Of a stretch of 64,000 bases of DNA, positions 36,447-45,432 are shown one piece after another. The notes below the pieces were generated by a model that searched no databases, was not told the DNA's origin, and saw only the letters and a list, made by a program, of their open reading frames with translations. Numbering within the stretch: position 1 is the stretch's first letter; each line of letters opens with the position of its first letter. The position numbers and the translations under genes were made by a program. The DNA is from Firmicutes bacterium HGW-Firmicutes-7 (GTDB lineage: Bacteria; Bacillota; Clostridia; Lachnospirales; Vallitaleaceae): assembly GCA_002841375.1 (NCBI GenBank), contig PGZO01000017.1, positions 19,587 through 83,586 on the forward strand, written 5' to 3'.

Positions 36447-36607
36447 AGGATCTTCTGAAAAATATTACAGATTTAACTATATTTGTAAGTTCAAGTTGAG
36501 TGTTTTGTTATTTGCATATAATAACTGCGTATGTTAATTGATTATAGTAATTTTTTGTTAATTGCTATATAATAAGTACAAGTAATTATTAGGTTAGGAG
36601 GAATAGC

Positions 36608-37375
36608 ATGATTTACATAGATAGGCGTAAAGAAATATTAGATTTAATTATGAGAAATGGATCTGTCAAGGTTATTGAATTATCTCAGAAATATGATGTC
36701 GGTGAAGTAACCATAAGAAGAGATCTTAAATATCTTGCTCAAAATTATGGCATTCAATTGACCTATGGGGGTGCTTTAGCAGGAGATATTGGTGGCTATA
36801 AAAGTATTATTGAGACAGATTTAACTAAAAAACGTACTTTGAATCTTGAAGCAAAAAAAATAATTGCAAGAAAAGCAGCAAGCTTAATTGAAGATGGAGA
36901 TACGATTGCCTTAAATGCTGGAAGTACAGTAGAACTTATTATCGATTATCTTGAAGATTTTAAGTCGCTTAATGTAATTACTTTGTCTTTAAACGTAGCG
37001 GCGAAGGCGTCTGCAAAGCCATTTATAGATGTTTATATGCCTGGAGGAAAGCTAAGAAGCGTATCTGGCGCTTTTTATGGATCTGACGCGGAGGCGTTTT
37101 TGGAAAAGTTTAGTGTTGACAAGGCTTTTTTTGGAGTTGTTGCAGCCTGTGTTAAGAATGGTATTACTCATCCTGTACTTGAAGAGGTGCATATCAATAA
37201 GGTGCTATCACAGATTAGTAGAAACAATTATTTGGTTGCAGATAGTTCCAAATTTGATAAGGTGTCGTTAATAAAAATGATGGATTTAGATGCCTTCGAT
37301 ATTTTTATTACAGATGATGAACTACAAGAAGTATATAAAAGTTACGCCGAGTTGAATGATATTAAAATTATTTAG
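36608..37375 (+). CDS. DeoR-family transcriptional regulator (second)
   Basis: 255 residues. The N-terminal winged helix (RRKEILDLIMRNGSVKVIEL, then EVTIRRDLKYLAQNYGIQL) is followed by a DeoRC sensor (GDTIALNAGSTVELIIDYL, DSSKFDKVS). TTAGGAGG precedes the ATG. It lies upstream of the glycerol operon, so a GlpR-like repressor responding to glycerol-3-phosphate is likely. It has its own terminator, hence separate transcription. Confidence 0.88.
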   Translation: MIYIDRRKEILDLIMRNGSVKVIELSQKYDVGEVTIRRDLKYLAQNYGIQLTYGGALAGDIGGYKSIIETDLTKKRTLNLEAKKIIARKAASLIEDGDTIALNAGSTVELIIDYLEDFKSLNVITLSLNVAAKASAKPFIDVYMPGGKLRSVSGAFYGSDAEAFLEKFSVDKAFFGVVAACVKNGITHPVLEEVHINKVLSQISRNNYLVADSSKFDKVSLIKMMDLDAFDIFITDDELQEVYKSYAELNDIKII

Positions 37376-37387
37376 TAAACATATGTG

Positions 37388-37434
37388 AAAAAGGTTTGTA
37401 TGAAAGTAAATTCTTTCATACAAACCTTTTTTTG
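37388..37434 (+). terminator. Terminator after the second DeoR gene
   Basis: A perfect 19-bp stem (AAAAGGTTTGTATGAAAG paired with CTTTCATACAAACCTTTT) and 6-base loop, followed by Ts. Confidence 0.95.
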
Positions 37435-37533
37435 TTTTTATTTTGGAAATTTTGTTTTATATTTTGAAAAAAGCTTAACTTAGTTTTGGATATCAGTTAC
37501 ACAAAAAAACAAATAACACCATAAATATAACAT

Positions 37534-37639
37534 GAAGTGAATACGAATTGAATATAATGTACACATATAATTTGAAAAAGGATTGACATTTGTCAGAAAA
37601 GTATTATAATATAGTCATAAACATAATACGAAGTGAATA
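37534..37639 (+). promoter_or_regulatory. Glycerol operon promoter with three CGAAgTGAATA-type repeats
   Basis: TTGACA (37583-37588), 16 bases, TATAAT (37605-37610). The -35 box lies in TGACATTTGTCA, an imperfect palindrome. Three direct repeats flank it: ATGAAGTGAATA (37532-37543), CGAATTGAATA (37544-37554) and CGAAGTGAATA (37629-37639). They are plausible operators for the adjacent DeoR regulator. The leader from here to the first large gene is about 250 bases. Confidence 0.6.
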
Positions 37640-37685
37640 AAAATGTTATACAAAACGATCATGGACTCAATTAAAGGATTTCGAT

Positions 37686-37817
37686 GTGAATATACATACA
37701 TATTTATTGGGTGTAAATGAATCCATTATCAAAAAAATAATTAATAAGGAGGTTGATTATGTAACACAGACCATAATGGATTGTTTAATAAATGCTAAAC
37801 CGAAGTCCTTCAAATAA
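37686..37817 (+). CDS. Possible small protein in the glycerol operon leader
   Basis: 43 codons, GTG start with AAAGGA 7 bases upstream, reading MNIHTYLLGVNESIIKKI and ending NAKPKSFK. Charged/amphipathic, no known domain. It ends 42 bases before the membrane-protein gene. It may be a real small protein, a leader peptide or a gene scrap; the reading frame is the only evidence. Confidence 0.35.
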   Translation: MNIHTYLLGVNESIIKKIINKEVDYVTQTIMDCLINAKPKSFK

Positions 37818-37859
37818 ATGATGGAATGGGTTTAGAACAAAATTTAAGGAGGATTTACG

Positions 37860-38864
37860 ATGGATCTATTAGTGTTATTTTTGTCTTTTTGTGGTGGAAT
37901 ACTAGGGGCAGCTATCGGTGGATTAGCATCATTTATTTTATGTGGTGTAGCAGGGTTGATTGGAATTGCTCTATCAAGTGCAGGCGTGCAATTTGACTGG
38001 CTAGGGATCGTATCCTTTGGTCCAGTGTTTGGTCCACACATAGCCTTTGCGGGTGGAGTTGGGGCGGCAGCCTTTGCAAAGAAAATTAAGGTACTAGAAA
38101 CGGGGAAAGATACTGTTACAGCGCTGATCAGTATCAAAAAGATCAGCGTACTACTTGTGGGTGGAGTATTTGGCGCATTTGGCTACGTATGTGCGTTTGT
38201 GATTGGGAAAATATTACCTGGTAGGATTGATGGAGTTGCACTAACAGTTATGATTTCAGCTATTATAGCTAAATTGGTGTTTACAGGCGAATTATTTGGA
38301 AAAGTCGGCGAGGAAGACAAGAAGTTGGGTGGAAGATTTAGCCCATTAGCTAAAAGTGCATGGGTAGATTATATGACAACAGCAGCGCAAAAAACGATTC
38401 TTGCCGTAGCATTTGGTGGACTATCAGCATATATTACACACCTAATGTTGCTCAATGAACAAACAGCTGCAGCAGCAGTATTTTTCGGATTTTGTATTTC
38501 TGCTACGTCTTTGATTTTTCTTCAATTTGGAACAGCGGTACCAGTTACACATCATATAACATTATGTGCAGCTTATGGAGTAGTAGCTAGTGGTGGTAAT
38601 ATATTATGGGGTATTGCAGCTGCAATCATTGCTGCATTTTTAGGAGATTTTCTTGCAAGGTTATTCTGTTGTTATGGAGATGTACATATAGATCCACCAG
38701 CAATGTCAATTGCTGCAACGTCACTTATCCTACTGGGTATATTACCTAATACAGGAATATTTAATCTTCAACCAGCAATAATTGTACTTCCTGTTATTGC
38801 AATTGCACTTGTTTATAGCTTTTTAGAGTATAATTGGATTAATAAGAAAAGTTTGCAGTCATAG
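37860..38864 (+). CDS. Uncharacterised multi-pass membrane protein of the glycerol operon
   Basis: 334 residues, very hydrophobic, about 8-10 membrane helices rich in Gly and Ala (FCGGILGAAIGGLASFILCG, VLLVGGVFGAFGYVCAFVIG and others). A polar loop at ~150-180 (GKVGEEDKKLGGRFSPLAKS) and a DVHIDPPAMSIAATSL segment near 280 are the only charged stretches. I do not recognise a named transporter family, and it is not an aquaporin (no NPA motifs). Placed directly before glpK with GGAGG at the start, it occupies the position of a glycerol facilitator. Confidence 0.75.
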   Translation: MDLLVLFLSFCGGILGAAIGGLASFILCGVAGLIGIALSSAGVQFDWLGIVSFGPVFGPHIAFAGGVGAAAFAKKIKVLETGKDTVTALISIKKISVLLVGGVFGAFGYVCAFVIGKILPGRIDGVALTVMISAIIAKLVFTGELFGKVGEEDKKLGGRFSPLAKSAWVDYMTTAAQKTILAVAFGGLSAYITHLMLLNEQTAAAAVFFGFCISATSLIFLQFGTAVPVTHHITLCAAYGVVASGGNILWGIAAAIIAAFLGDFLARLFCCYGDVHIDPPAMSIAATSLILLGILPNTGIFNLQPAIIVLPVIAIALVYSFLEYNWINKKSLQS

Positions 38865-38882
38865 ACTGAAGGAGGCAATAAG

Positions 38883-40379
38883 ATGAAGAATTATATAATG
38901 GTTATTGATGAGGGGACTACCGGAACAAGAGCGCTCATATTTGACAAAAATTTTAATATTGTATCTCAAAGCTATAGCGAGTTCACGCAATATACACCGA
39001 GTGAAGACAAAGTAGAACATGATGCGAATGAAATATATGATAAGAGCATTGAGATGTGTAAGTTTGCACTAAAACAGGCAAATGTTACTGCGGATGAAAT
39101 TGATACTATTGGAATAACGAATCAAAGAGCAACTTGCCTTGTTTGGGATAAGAATACCGGAGAACCTCTATATAACGCTATTGTTTGGCAAGACAATAGA
39201 ACGGCTGATCTCGCGCAAAAAATTAACTCCTGTGAATGGGGGCAAAAGGCGAGACAAGCAACGGGGTGGACAGTTGCACCTGTATACTCTTCGCTAATGC
39301 TTAATTGGTATATTGAAAATGTACCAACAATAAAAGAAAAAATTGATAGCGGTGAAGCGTTATTTGGAACAATTGATACTTGGTTAATATGGAAATTGAC
39401 GAATAGAAAAGTGCACGCTACAAGTTTTTCTAATGCATCTGTTATGGGTAGTTTAGATTTAAAAACAGGAAAATGGTACGAAGAATTCTTGGATTATTTA
39501 GGCGTTCCAGTGACAATTTATCCAAATGTTATTGAAGACTCAGGTGATTTTGGAGCAACCGCTTCTGAGATATTTGGCGCTAGTATTCCTATTACAGGTG
39601 TAATTGCAGATCAACATGCTGCATTATTTGCTCAAGGTTGTATTGAAGCAGGTATGGGAAAATGTACAAATGGAACAGGTACTTTTATTGATGTTAATAT
39701 AGGTAATAAGTGTGTTATATCAGAAAAGGGATTAAGTACTGTTATTGCATGGAAAATTGGAAAAGACATTACATATGCTGTTGAAGGGTATTCAGCTGTA
39801 ACAGGTTCTGCCATACAATGGCTTAGAGATGGACTTGGTATCATAAAAAGCTCAGAAGAAACTGAAAATATGGCGAATTCTGTAGAGGATTCTAATGGTG
39901 TATATTTTGTACCAGCGTTAGCGGGTCTTAGTGCACCTTATTGGGATGCATTTGCTAGAGGTATGATTATTGGAATCACAAGAGGTACTACAAGTGCGCA
40001 TATAGTAAGAGCAACTTTAGAAGCAATCGCGTATTTAAGTAAAGATATATTTGATGCAATTACAGATGAGGCTGGAGTGAAAATGAAATCCATCAATATA
40101 GATGGTGGTGCTTCAAAAAACAACTTCTTGGCACAATTCCTATCTGACATGATAAATGCGACGGTACAAAGGCCAGTATCTATAGAAGCAACGAGCTTGG
40201 GTGCGGCTCAAATGGCAGGCTTGTACACAGGCTTTTGGAATATGGAAGATTTGAATAATACTGTAGTGAATGAAAGAATCTTCAATCCAATGCTTGAAGC
40301 AGGCAAAAGAGAACTTCTATATAGTAACTGGCAAGAAGCTGTAAAGAGATCTTCAGGATGGATTAAGGTAAATGTATAA
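38883..40379 (+). CDS. glpK: Glycerol kinase
   Basis: 498 residues, FGGY family. Phosphorylates glycerol to glycerol-3-phosphate. N-terminal MVIDEGTTGTRALIFD, the substrate-region ITNQRATCLVWD and AIVWQDNRTAD, the C-terminal nucleotide site NIDGGASKNNFLAQF and PVSIEATSLGAAQMAG are all present. Where other Firmicute GlpK proteins have the HPr-phosphorylated histidine (YHFYG/YHFFG before VPIAG), this one reads SEIFGASIPITG, so that control appears absent. GGAGG precedes the ATG, 18 bases after the membrane-protein gene. Confidence 0.95.
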   Translation: MKNYIMVIDEGTTGTRALIFDKNFNIVSQSYSEFTQYTPSEDKVEHDANEIYDKSIEMCKFALKQANVTADEIDTIGITNQRATCLVWDKNTGEPLYNAIVWQDNRTADLAQKINSCEWGQKARQATGWTVAPVYSSLMLNWYIENVPTIKEKIDSGEALFGTIDTWLIWKLTNRKVHATSFSNASVMGSLDLKTGKWYEEFLDYLGVPVTIYPNVIEDSGDFGATASEIFGASIPITGVIADQHAALFAQGCIEAGMGKCTNGTGTFIDVNIGNKCVISEKGLSTVIAWKIGKDITYAVEGYSAVTGSAIQWLRDGLGIIKSSEETENMANSVEDSNGVYFVPALAGLSAPYWDAFARGMIIGITRGTTSAHIVRATLEAIAYLSKDIFDAITDEAGVKMKSINIDGGASKNNFLAQFLSDMINATVQRPVSIEATSLGAAQMAGLYTGFWNMEDLNNTVVNERIFNPMLEAGKRELLYSNWQEAVKRSSGWIKVNV

Positions 40380-40507
40380 TTTTATTGTGTAGTAAATTAG
40401 TTCCTTTTAAAATTCCTTTGGTTTTTTGATAGATCCAACCTTAATGAAAATGTACCTTTTATTAAGCATGTTTCATGTATGATCAAATATTTGAAGATCA
40501 TGAACTA

Positions 40508-40593
40508 TCTTAACCATACTTTTTGCTTTAGGGTGAAGAGGAAACAATGCGGTACAAATGAATGCAGTGTTACGCTTCAAAGTGTGGTTAAGA
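40508..40593 (+). ncRNA. Structured leader RNA before the GlpA-like gene
   Basis: TCTTAACCATACTTT (40508-40522) pairs over 15 bp (one G-U) with AAAGTGTGGTTAAGA (40579-40593). The enclosed 56 bases hold nested pairings (GAAG/CTTC and AACA..GC with GC..TGTT). It lies 44 bases before the start codon, in the glpK-glpA gap. It could be a cis-regulatory leader (attenuator or riboswitch-like) or a processing hairpin. I know no named class with this shape. Confidence 0.5.
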
Positions 40594-40637
40594 CTCCCTT
40601 TAAAAATTGTTTTTAAGAAAAGATGTAGGAGGTTACA

Positions 40638-42338
40638 ATGTTAAATCATTTTTATTCCTTAATAAATGAAAATAATGAACTAAAAAAATATGAAATTAAT
40701 GCAGAACGAACAGATCAAAATGTTATTCATTTGAGTGGAGAAGTAGATGTTTGGCAGCATGTAATTGATATTGGACACATTGCAGGGAGTATTAAAGGTA
40801 TTAAAGGTGTCGTCAATCATATAACTGCTCAAAATATTAAACCACAAAAGAAAGATAACGCATCACTTATTTCAGGAGCAAAACAAATTGGTATCATCGA
40901 TACGATGGATGTTGTAATTGTTGGTGCTGGTGTTATAGGGACAGGTATTGCAAGGGAGCTTGCTAAGTATGATCTGAAAATTGCACTTATAGAAAAGAAC
41001 TCAGATATTTCTGAAGGAACAACAAAAGCGAATAATGGTATGATTCACTCGGGCTATGACTCTAAAACAGGAACTTTGAAAGCTGAAATGAATGTCAAAG
41101 GAAATGCAATGTATTCTAAGTGGGCAGAGGAATTAAACTTTCCCTTTAATCGAACAGGTTCATTTGTCGCTGGTTTTAGTGAAGAAGATGATGAATATCT
41201 AGAAATGTATTATGAAAGAGGTAAAGCAAACGGCGTTCCAGGCATAGAAATAATCAGTGCCCAAAAGGCAAGAGAATTTGAACCCAATTTACATCATACA
41301 ATTACAAAGCTATTATGGACACCAAGTGCAGGTTATGTTGAACCCTATGAAGTTACTGAAGCATTAGCAGAAAATGCAGTTGATAATGGTGTTTCAATTA
41401 TGCTTTCAACGGAAGTATTAAATATTATAACAAAAGAAAATAACGTTCAAAGTGTTGTTACGAACAAGGGGATTATTCAAACAAGTTGGGTCATTAACGC
41501 AGCAGGGCTTTATGCAGATGAAATTGCTGAAATGGTAGGGGATTGCTTTTATACCATTCATCCAAGAAGAGGAACTCTAGTCTTATTTGATAAAAGTAAC
41601 AAAGGCATTATTGAAAGGTTTATTGGAACACCACCTAAGAATTTTACCAAAGGCGGAGGTCCGATGCAAACGCCAGAAGGAAATCCAATTTGGGGACCAT
41701 CAGCCATTGAAGTGCCAGATAAAGAAAATGTTGATGTAGATCAACAAGATTTAGATTTTATTATTAACAAATCCGCTCATTTAGTAGAAGGAATTAGTAG
41801 ACAAAGCGTTATTACATTTTTTAGTGGACTTAGAGCCTGTACATATACAGAAGATTTTATTATTGAAGCATCTGAAAAGGTTAAAGGTTTTATACATGTT
41901 TCTGGCATTCAATCTCCGGGATTAGCTTCTGCACCAGCTATAGCCCAACGAGTTGAGAATATATTTATCGAATTAAACCCATCAACAGGTAAAAAAGAAA
42001 ATTTTAATCCAATTCGAGAAAAACCAATCCACTTCAGGGAATGTACTTTCAAAGAAAAGGATGAATTGATTAAAAAAGATCCTAAATACGCCCATGTTAT
42101 TTGTAGATGTGAAACGATAACAGAAGCCGAAATTATTCGTGCAATTAGAGGCAAGATACCTGCCAGAACGTTAGATGCAGTAAAAAGAAGAACAAGAGCA
42201 GGTATGGGAAGATGTCAAGGTGGATTTTGTGGGCCAAGAGTTGTAGAAATTATTTCAAGAGAGCTTGGGATTGATCCAACAGAGGTTACCTTAAAAGGAA
42301 ATACTTCAAATGTTTTGATAAGTCATTCGAGAAAATAA
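40638..42338 (+). CDS. BON-domain-fused anaerobic glycerol-3-phosphate dehydrogenase-like flavoprotein (GlpA-like)
   Basis: 566 residues. Residues ~18-70 form a BON-like domain (VIHLSGEVDVWQHVIDIGHI, then IKGIKGVVNHI). Residues ~90-440 are a DAO-type FAD domain (VVIVGAGVIGTGIARELAKY, GMIHSGYDSK). The C-terminal ~90 residues are a BFD-like [2Fe-2S] domain with CRCET, then GRCQGGFCGP. This matches GlpA of anaerobic glycerol-3-phosphate dehydrogenase, which makes dihydroxyacetone phosphate, except for the added BON domain. AGGAGG start; operon with a GlpB-like gene. Confidence 0.88.
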   Translation: MLNHFYSLINENNELKKYEINAERTDQNVIHLSGEVDVWQHVIDIGHIAGSIKGIKGVVNHITAQNIKPQKKDNASLISGAKQIGIIDTMDVVIVGAGVIGTGIARELAKYDLKIALIEKNSDISEGTTKANNGMIHSGYDSKTGTLKAEMNVKGNAMYSKWAEELNFPFNRTGSFVAGFSEEDDEYLEMYYERGKANGVPGIEIISAQKAREFEPNLHHTITKLLWTPSAGYVEPYEVTEALAENAVDNGVSIMLSTEVLNIITKENNVQSVVTNKGIIQTSWVINAAGLYADEIAEMVGDCFYTIHPRRGTLVLFDKSNKGIIERFIGTPPKNFTKGGGPMQTPEGNPIWGPSAIEVPDKENVDVDQQDLDFIINKSAHLVEGISRQSVITFFSGLRACTYTEDFIIEASEKVKGFIHVSGIQSPGLASAPAIAQRVENIFIELNPSTGKKENFNPIREKPIHFRECTFKEKDELIKKDPKYAHVICRCETITEAEIIRAIRGKIPARTLDAVKRRTRAGMGRCQGGFCGPRVVEIISRELGIDPTEVTLKGNTSNVLISHSRK

Positions 42339-42370
42339 TCTTAGCTTTTTTTTAAGATAAGGAGGGAAAC

Positions 42371-43639
42371 ATGAAAAAATTAAATATAGATTTGATTATT
42401 ATTGGCGGAGGACCTGCTGGAATGGCGGCAGCTACACAAGCGAATGATAATGGATTAGAGAAAGTGTTGATTATTGAAAGAGATTGCGAGTTAGGTGGGA
42501 TTCTTCAACAATGTATACATGATGGCTTTGGGCTTATTAGCTTCAAAGAACGATTAACGGGTGGCCAATATGCACAACGTTACATCAATCAAGTTGAAGC
42601 AAAAGGCATTCAAGTAAAGTTAAATACAATGGTGTTAGAAATCACAAGTGATAAAAAGGTTTACGCCGTAAATGAAGAAGATGGATTGCTAGAGATCAGT
42701 GCTAAAGCCATTATTTTGGCTATGGGGTGTAGAGAACGAACGAGAGCGCAAGTATTTATTAATGGTGCTAGACCAGCAGGTGTATTTACAGCAGGTGCAG
42801 TACAAAGATATATCAATATGGAAGGGTTTTTACCGGGTAAAAAAGCTGTAATTCTGGGATCTGGTGATATTGGACTCATTATGGCTAGAAGAATGACGCT
42901 AGAGGGCATTAAGGTTGAAGGCGTCTATGAAATCATGAAAACAGAAGGTGGATTAACACGTAATATTGAACAATGCCTCAATGATTATGGTATTGTGTTG
43001 AATCTTTCTACAACGATAACTAAGATCCATGGAAACAAAAGAGTAGAAGGTGTAACTGTTTCTCAAGTAGATGCGTCTATGAAACCAATTGAAGGAACAG
43101 ATCGTTATATTGAATGTGATATGGTTGTACTATCAGTTGGACTCATTCCTGAAAATGAATTGTCTAAAAATGTAGGTATTGAACTCGATTCGTTAACAAA
43201 AGGTCCTATAGTAGATGAAAATATGATGACTTCAATACCGGGGGTGTTTGCAGCTGGTAATGTTGTTGCAGTATTTGACCTTGTAGATTATGTATCTCAA
43301 ACTGGTGTTATCGCAGCAAAGGGTGCTATGAAATATATTAACGGCACCTTAGATTTAACCAATACATACATATCCGTAAATTCAGGTGAAAATGTTTCGG
43401 TATTAATACCACAAAAAATCAGAAAAAGTAATTTAGATAATAAGCAAGATTTTTTCCTAAGAGTTCGTGAGGAAAATGAAAAAATGAAGCTTGAAACTGA
43501 GTGGTCAGATAAATTGGTTCAGGCAGGTAAATTTAGTATGGTTAAGCCTCCAGAGATGATTCATATAACACTTGGGGAAAAAGAACTTGCACAATTCACG
43601 GATGAAGACATTTGTTTTCATATGAGAAAGGAGTCATAG
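42371..43639 (+). CDS. NAD(P)/FAD-dependent oxidoreductase (GlpB-like partner)
   Basis: 422 residues. Two dinucleotide-binding folds: LIIIGGGPAGMAAATQANDN at the N terminus and AVILGSGDIGLIMARR near 155, plus VFAAGNVVAVFDLVDYV, the FAD-closing motif. Pyridine-nucleotide-disulfide-reductase superfamily without the redox CxxxxC pair; CELGGILQQCIHDGFG is typical of the subgroup found beside GlpA-like proteins in Clostridia. Probably accepts electrons from the GlpA-like subunit and reduces NAD+ or a carrier. Confidence 0.88.
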   Translation: MKKLNIDLIIIGGGPAGMAAATQANDNGLEKVLIIERDCELGGILQQCIHDGFGLISFKERLTGGQYAQRYINQVEAKGIQVKLNTMVLEITSDKKVYAVNEEDGLLEISAKAIILAMGCRERTRAQVFINGARPAGVFTAGAVQRYINMEGFLPGKKAVILGSGDIGLIMARRMTLEGIKVEGVYEIMKTEGGLTRNIEQCLNDYGIVLNLSTTITKIHGNKRVEGVTVSQVDASMKPIEGTDRYIECDMVVLSVGLIPENELSKNVGIELDSLTKGPIVDENMMTSIPGVFAAGNVVAVFDLVDYVSQTGVIAAKGAMKYINGTLDLTNTYISVNSGENVSVLIPQKIRKSNLDNKQDFFLRVREENEKMKLETEWSDKLVQAGKFSMVKPPEMIHITLGEKELAQFTDEDICFHMRKES

Positions 43640-43643
43640 GCTT

Positions 43644-44012
43644 ATGGAGAAGATTTCGTATACTTGTATCGTATGTCCCAAAAGCTGTAAGGGAGAACTC
43701 ATTGTCAAGGACAATAATGAATTTGAAACGTCAGGTTATATTTGTAAAAGAGGAATTGAATATGCAATTAATGAGTATAGGTCTCCAAAAAGAATGCTCA
43801 CTACTACAGTTAAGATGCTAAATGGTACATTTTCAAATTTACCTGTAGTAAGTGACAACGAAGTGGATAAAGATAAGCTATTTGCATGTTTGAACTATCT
43901 TTATAGTACGAAGCTTGAAGCACCAATCAAAGAGGGCGACATCATTGTAGCAAATATATTAAATACAGGTGTTAATATCATAGCAGCAAGAGACATGAAA
44001 ATAAAATCTTAG
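43644..44012 (+). CDS. DUF1667 protein
   Basis: 122 residues. N-terminal cysteines CIVCPKSCKGEL and GYICKRG give four likely metal or Fe-S ligands, the DUF1667 pattern. The rest is a small mixed alpha/beta domain. It starts 4 bases after the flavoprotein stop codon. DUF1667 genes regularly follow GlpA-like and GlpB-like genes in Clostridia, so it is probably a third subunit of that complex (family knowledge plus context). Confidence 0.87.
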   Translation: MEKISYTCIVCPKSCKGELIVKDNNEFETSGYICKRGIEYAINEYRSPKRMLTTTVKMLNGTFSNLPVVSDNEVDKDKLFACLNYLYSTKLEAPIKEGDIIVANILNTGVNIIAARDMKIKS

Positions 44013-44022
44013 GAGGTAAGGC

Positions 44023-45432
44023 ATGAAAGAAAATACAAAAGCATTTATAGATAAAATCAGAAAAGACTTACCAGCAGTGGAAATATTAGATAGAGAAGAA
44101 GAATGTTTAATTTATGCCCATGGCTGTTATCCGGTCGAGTATAAGTGGATTTTACAAGGAAAATATAAATATTTACCTAGTGCAATACTGGTTCCAAGCT
44201 GTACAGAAGAATTAAGTAATATTATGAAGCTTGCAAATGAATATAAGGTAGGAATTATTCCCTTTGGTGGTGGATCAGGTATTGTAGGGGGTACGATTGC
44301 TGAAAACGAAGAAGTGATGATTGATATGAAGAAGTTCCAAGAATTTTCTGTTAATCCGATCAATTGCACAGCTACAGGAGGTGCAGGAGTTACAGGGGCT
44401 GACTTTGAGAATATGTTAAATGAAAGAGGCTTCACTTGTGGACACTATCCACAATCCTTTCAAAGTGCAGTAATTGGTGGAATGGTAGCAACAAGAGCTA
44501 TAGGAACTTTTTCAACTAAATACGGAAAAATGGATGATATGATTAATTCTCTTGAAGTCGTTTTACCTACAGGGGAAATCGTTTCAACTCATAAAGCTCC
44601 TAAACGTTCAACTGGACCAGAACTAAATGAATTATTTTTAGGCAGTGAAGGCGTTTACGGTATTGTAACGAAGGCAGAAATCTACATTTATCCAATTGCA
44701 GAAAAAAGATTTTTTGAAGCTTATACTTTTGCAAAAACGGAAAACGGGTTAGAAGCAATTAGAAGCTTTATTCAAAAAAGCATTAAACCAGCCGTTATAA
44801 GATTATATGATGAAGTAGAAGCATCACATAAAATTCATACGTATGGTTTCGAAAAAGGTTTTGCTCTACTTATTGTAGGATATGAAGGTTTGAAAGAAAT
44901 GGTTGATCTTGAGCAAAAGATTGTTCACGATACTTGTATTGCATATAGTGGAATTTACAAAGGTGAAAAAGCAGGTAAAGAGTGGTTTGAAAGTAGATTT
45001 AGCACTAAAAAGATGCTAGATTTTGATAGATTAAAGGGTGGCACAGCTGATGCAATTGAAGTTGCAGCACCTTGGGACTGTATCGTAAAAGTTTGGTCTG
45101 AAATGAGAAAAGCATTAGCACCTTTATGTGTAGATGTTGATTGTCATTTTTCACATGTTTATCATACGGGTTCAAGTGTTTATGTGATTTTTCATGCAAA
45201 AACATATGGTACAGATTTCGATGGTGAAGGGCGATATAAAGAATGTCTAAAAGTCGCAATAGAGACAAGCCTTAAATATGGCGGAAATGTATCTCATCAT
45301 CATGGATCAGGAAAAGCAAAAGCGCCTTATTTACATCTTGAACATGGAGATGCTGGTTATGGAGTGATGAAAAAGATAAAAGAGGCTTTAGACCCAGCAG
45401 GCATTCTAAATAAGGGGGTATTAGGACTATGA
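44023..45432 (+). CDS. FAD-linked oxidase, alkyl-dihydroxyacetonephosphate-synthase/GlcD-like
   Basis: 469 residues. FAD-binding type 4 domain (ILVPSCTEELSNIMKLANEY, PFGGGSGIVGG) and a C-terminal FAD-oxidase domain. RSTGPELNELFLGSEGVYGI and the histidine cluster SHHHGSGKAKAPYLH match the alkyl-DHAP synthase branch; GlcD-type glycolate/lactate dehydrogenases are the other relatives. AGGAGG start, 10 bases after DUF1667. Since the operon feeds on glycerol, the substrate may be a glycerol- or DHAP-derived hydroxy acid or phosphate. Confidence 0.85.
   Translation: MKENTKAFIDKIRKDLPAVEILDREEECLIYAHGCYPVEYKWILQGKYKYLPSAILVPSCTEELSNIMKLANEYKVGIIPFGGGSGIVGGTIAENEEVMIDMKKFQEFSVNPINCTATGGAGVTGADFENMLNERGFTCGHYPQSFQSAVIGGMVATRAIGTFSTKYGKMDDMINSLEVVLPTGEIVSTHKAPKRSTGPELNELFLGSEGVYGIVTKAEIYIYPIAEKRFFEAYTFAKTENGLEAIRSFIQKSIKPAVIRLYDEVEASHKIHTYGFEKGFALLIVGYEGLKEMVDLEQKIVHDTCIAYSGIYKGEKAGKEWFESRFSTKKMLDFDRLKGGTADAIEVAAPWDCIVKVWSEMRKALAPLCVDVDCHFSHVYHTGSSVYVIFHAKTYGTDFDGEGRYKECLKVAIETSLKYGGNVSHHHGSGKAKAPYLHLEHGDAGYGVMKKIKEALDPAGILNKGVLGL

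Noticed and set aside
37753..37765. Start-stop leader (AAGGAGG followed by ATGTAA)
   Set aside because: Could be a minimal ORF, but it lies inside the overlapping 43-codon frame and one example is not evidence of regulation.
45042..45058. Third sigma-54 promoter (TGGCAC-N5-ATGC)
   Set aside because: It is in the middle of a coding sequence with an imperfect -12 element and no gene start follows.
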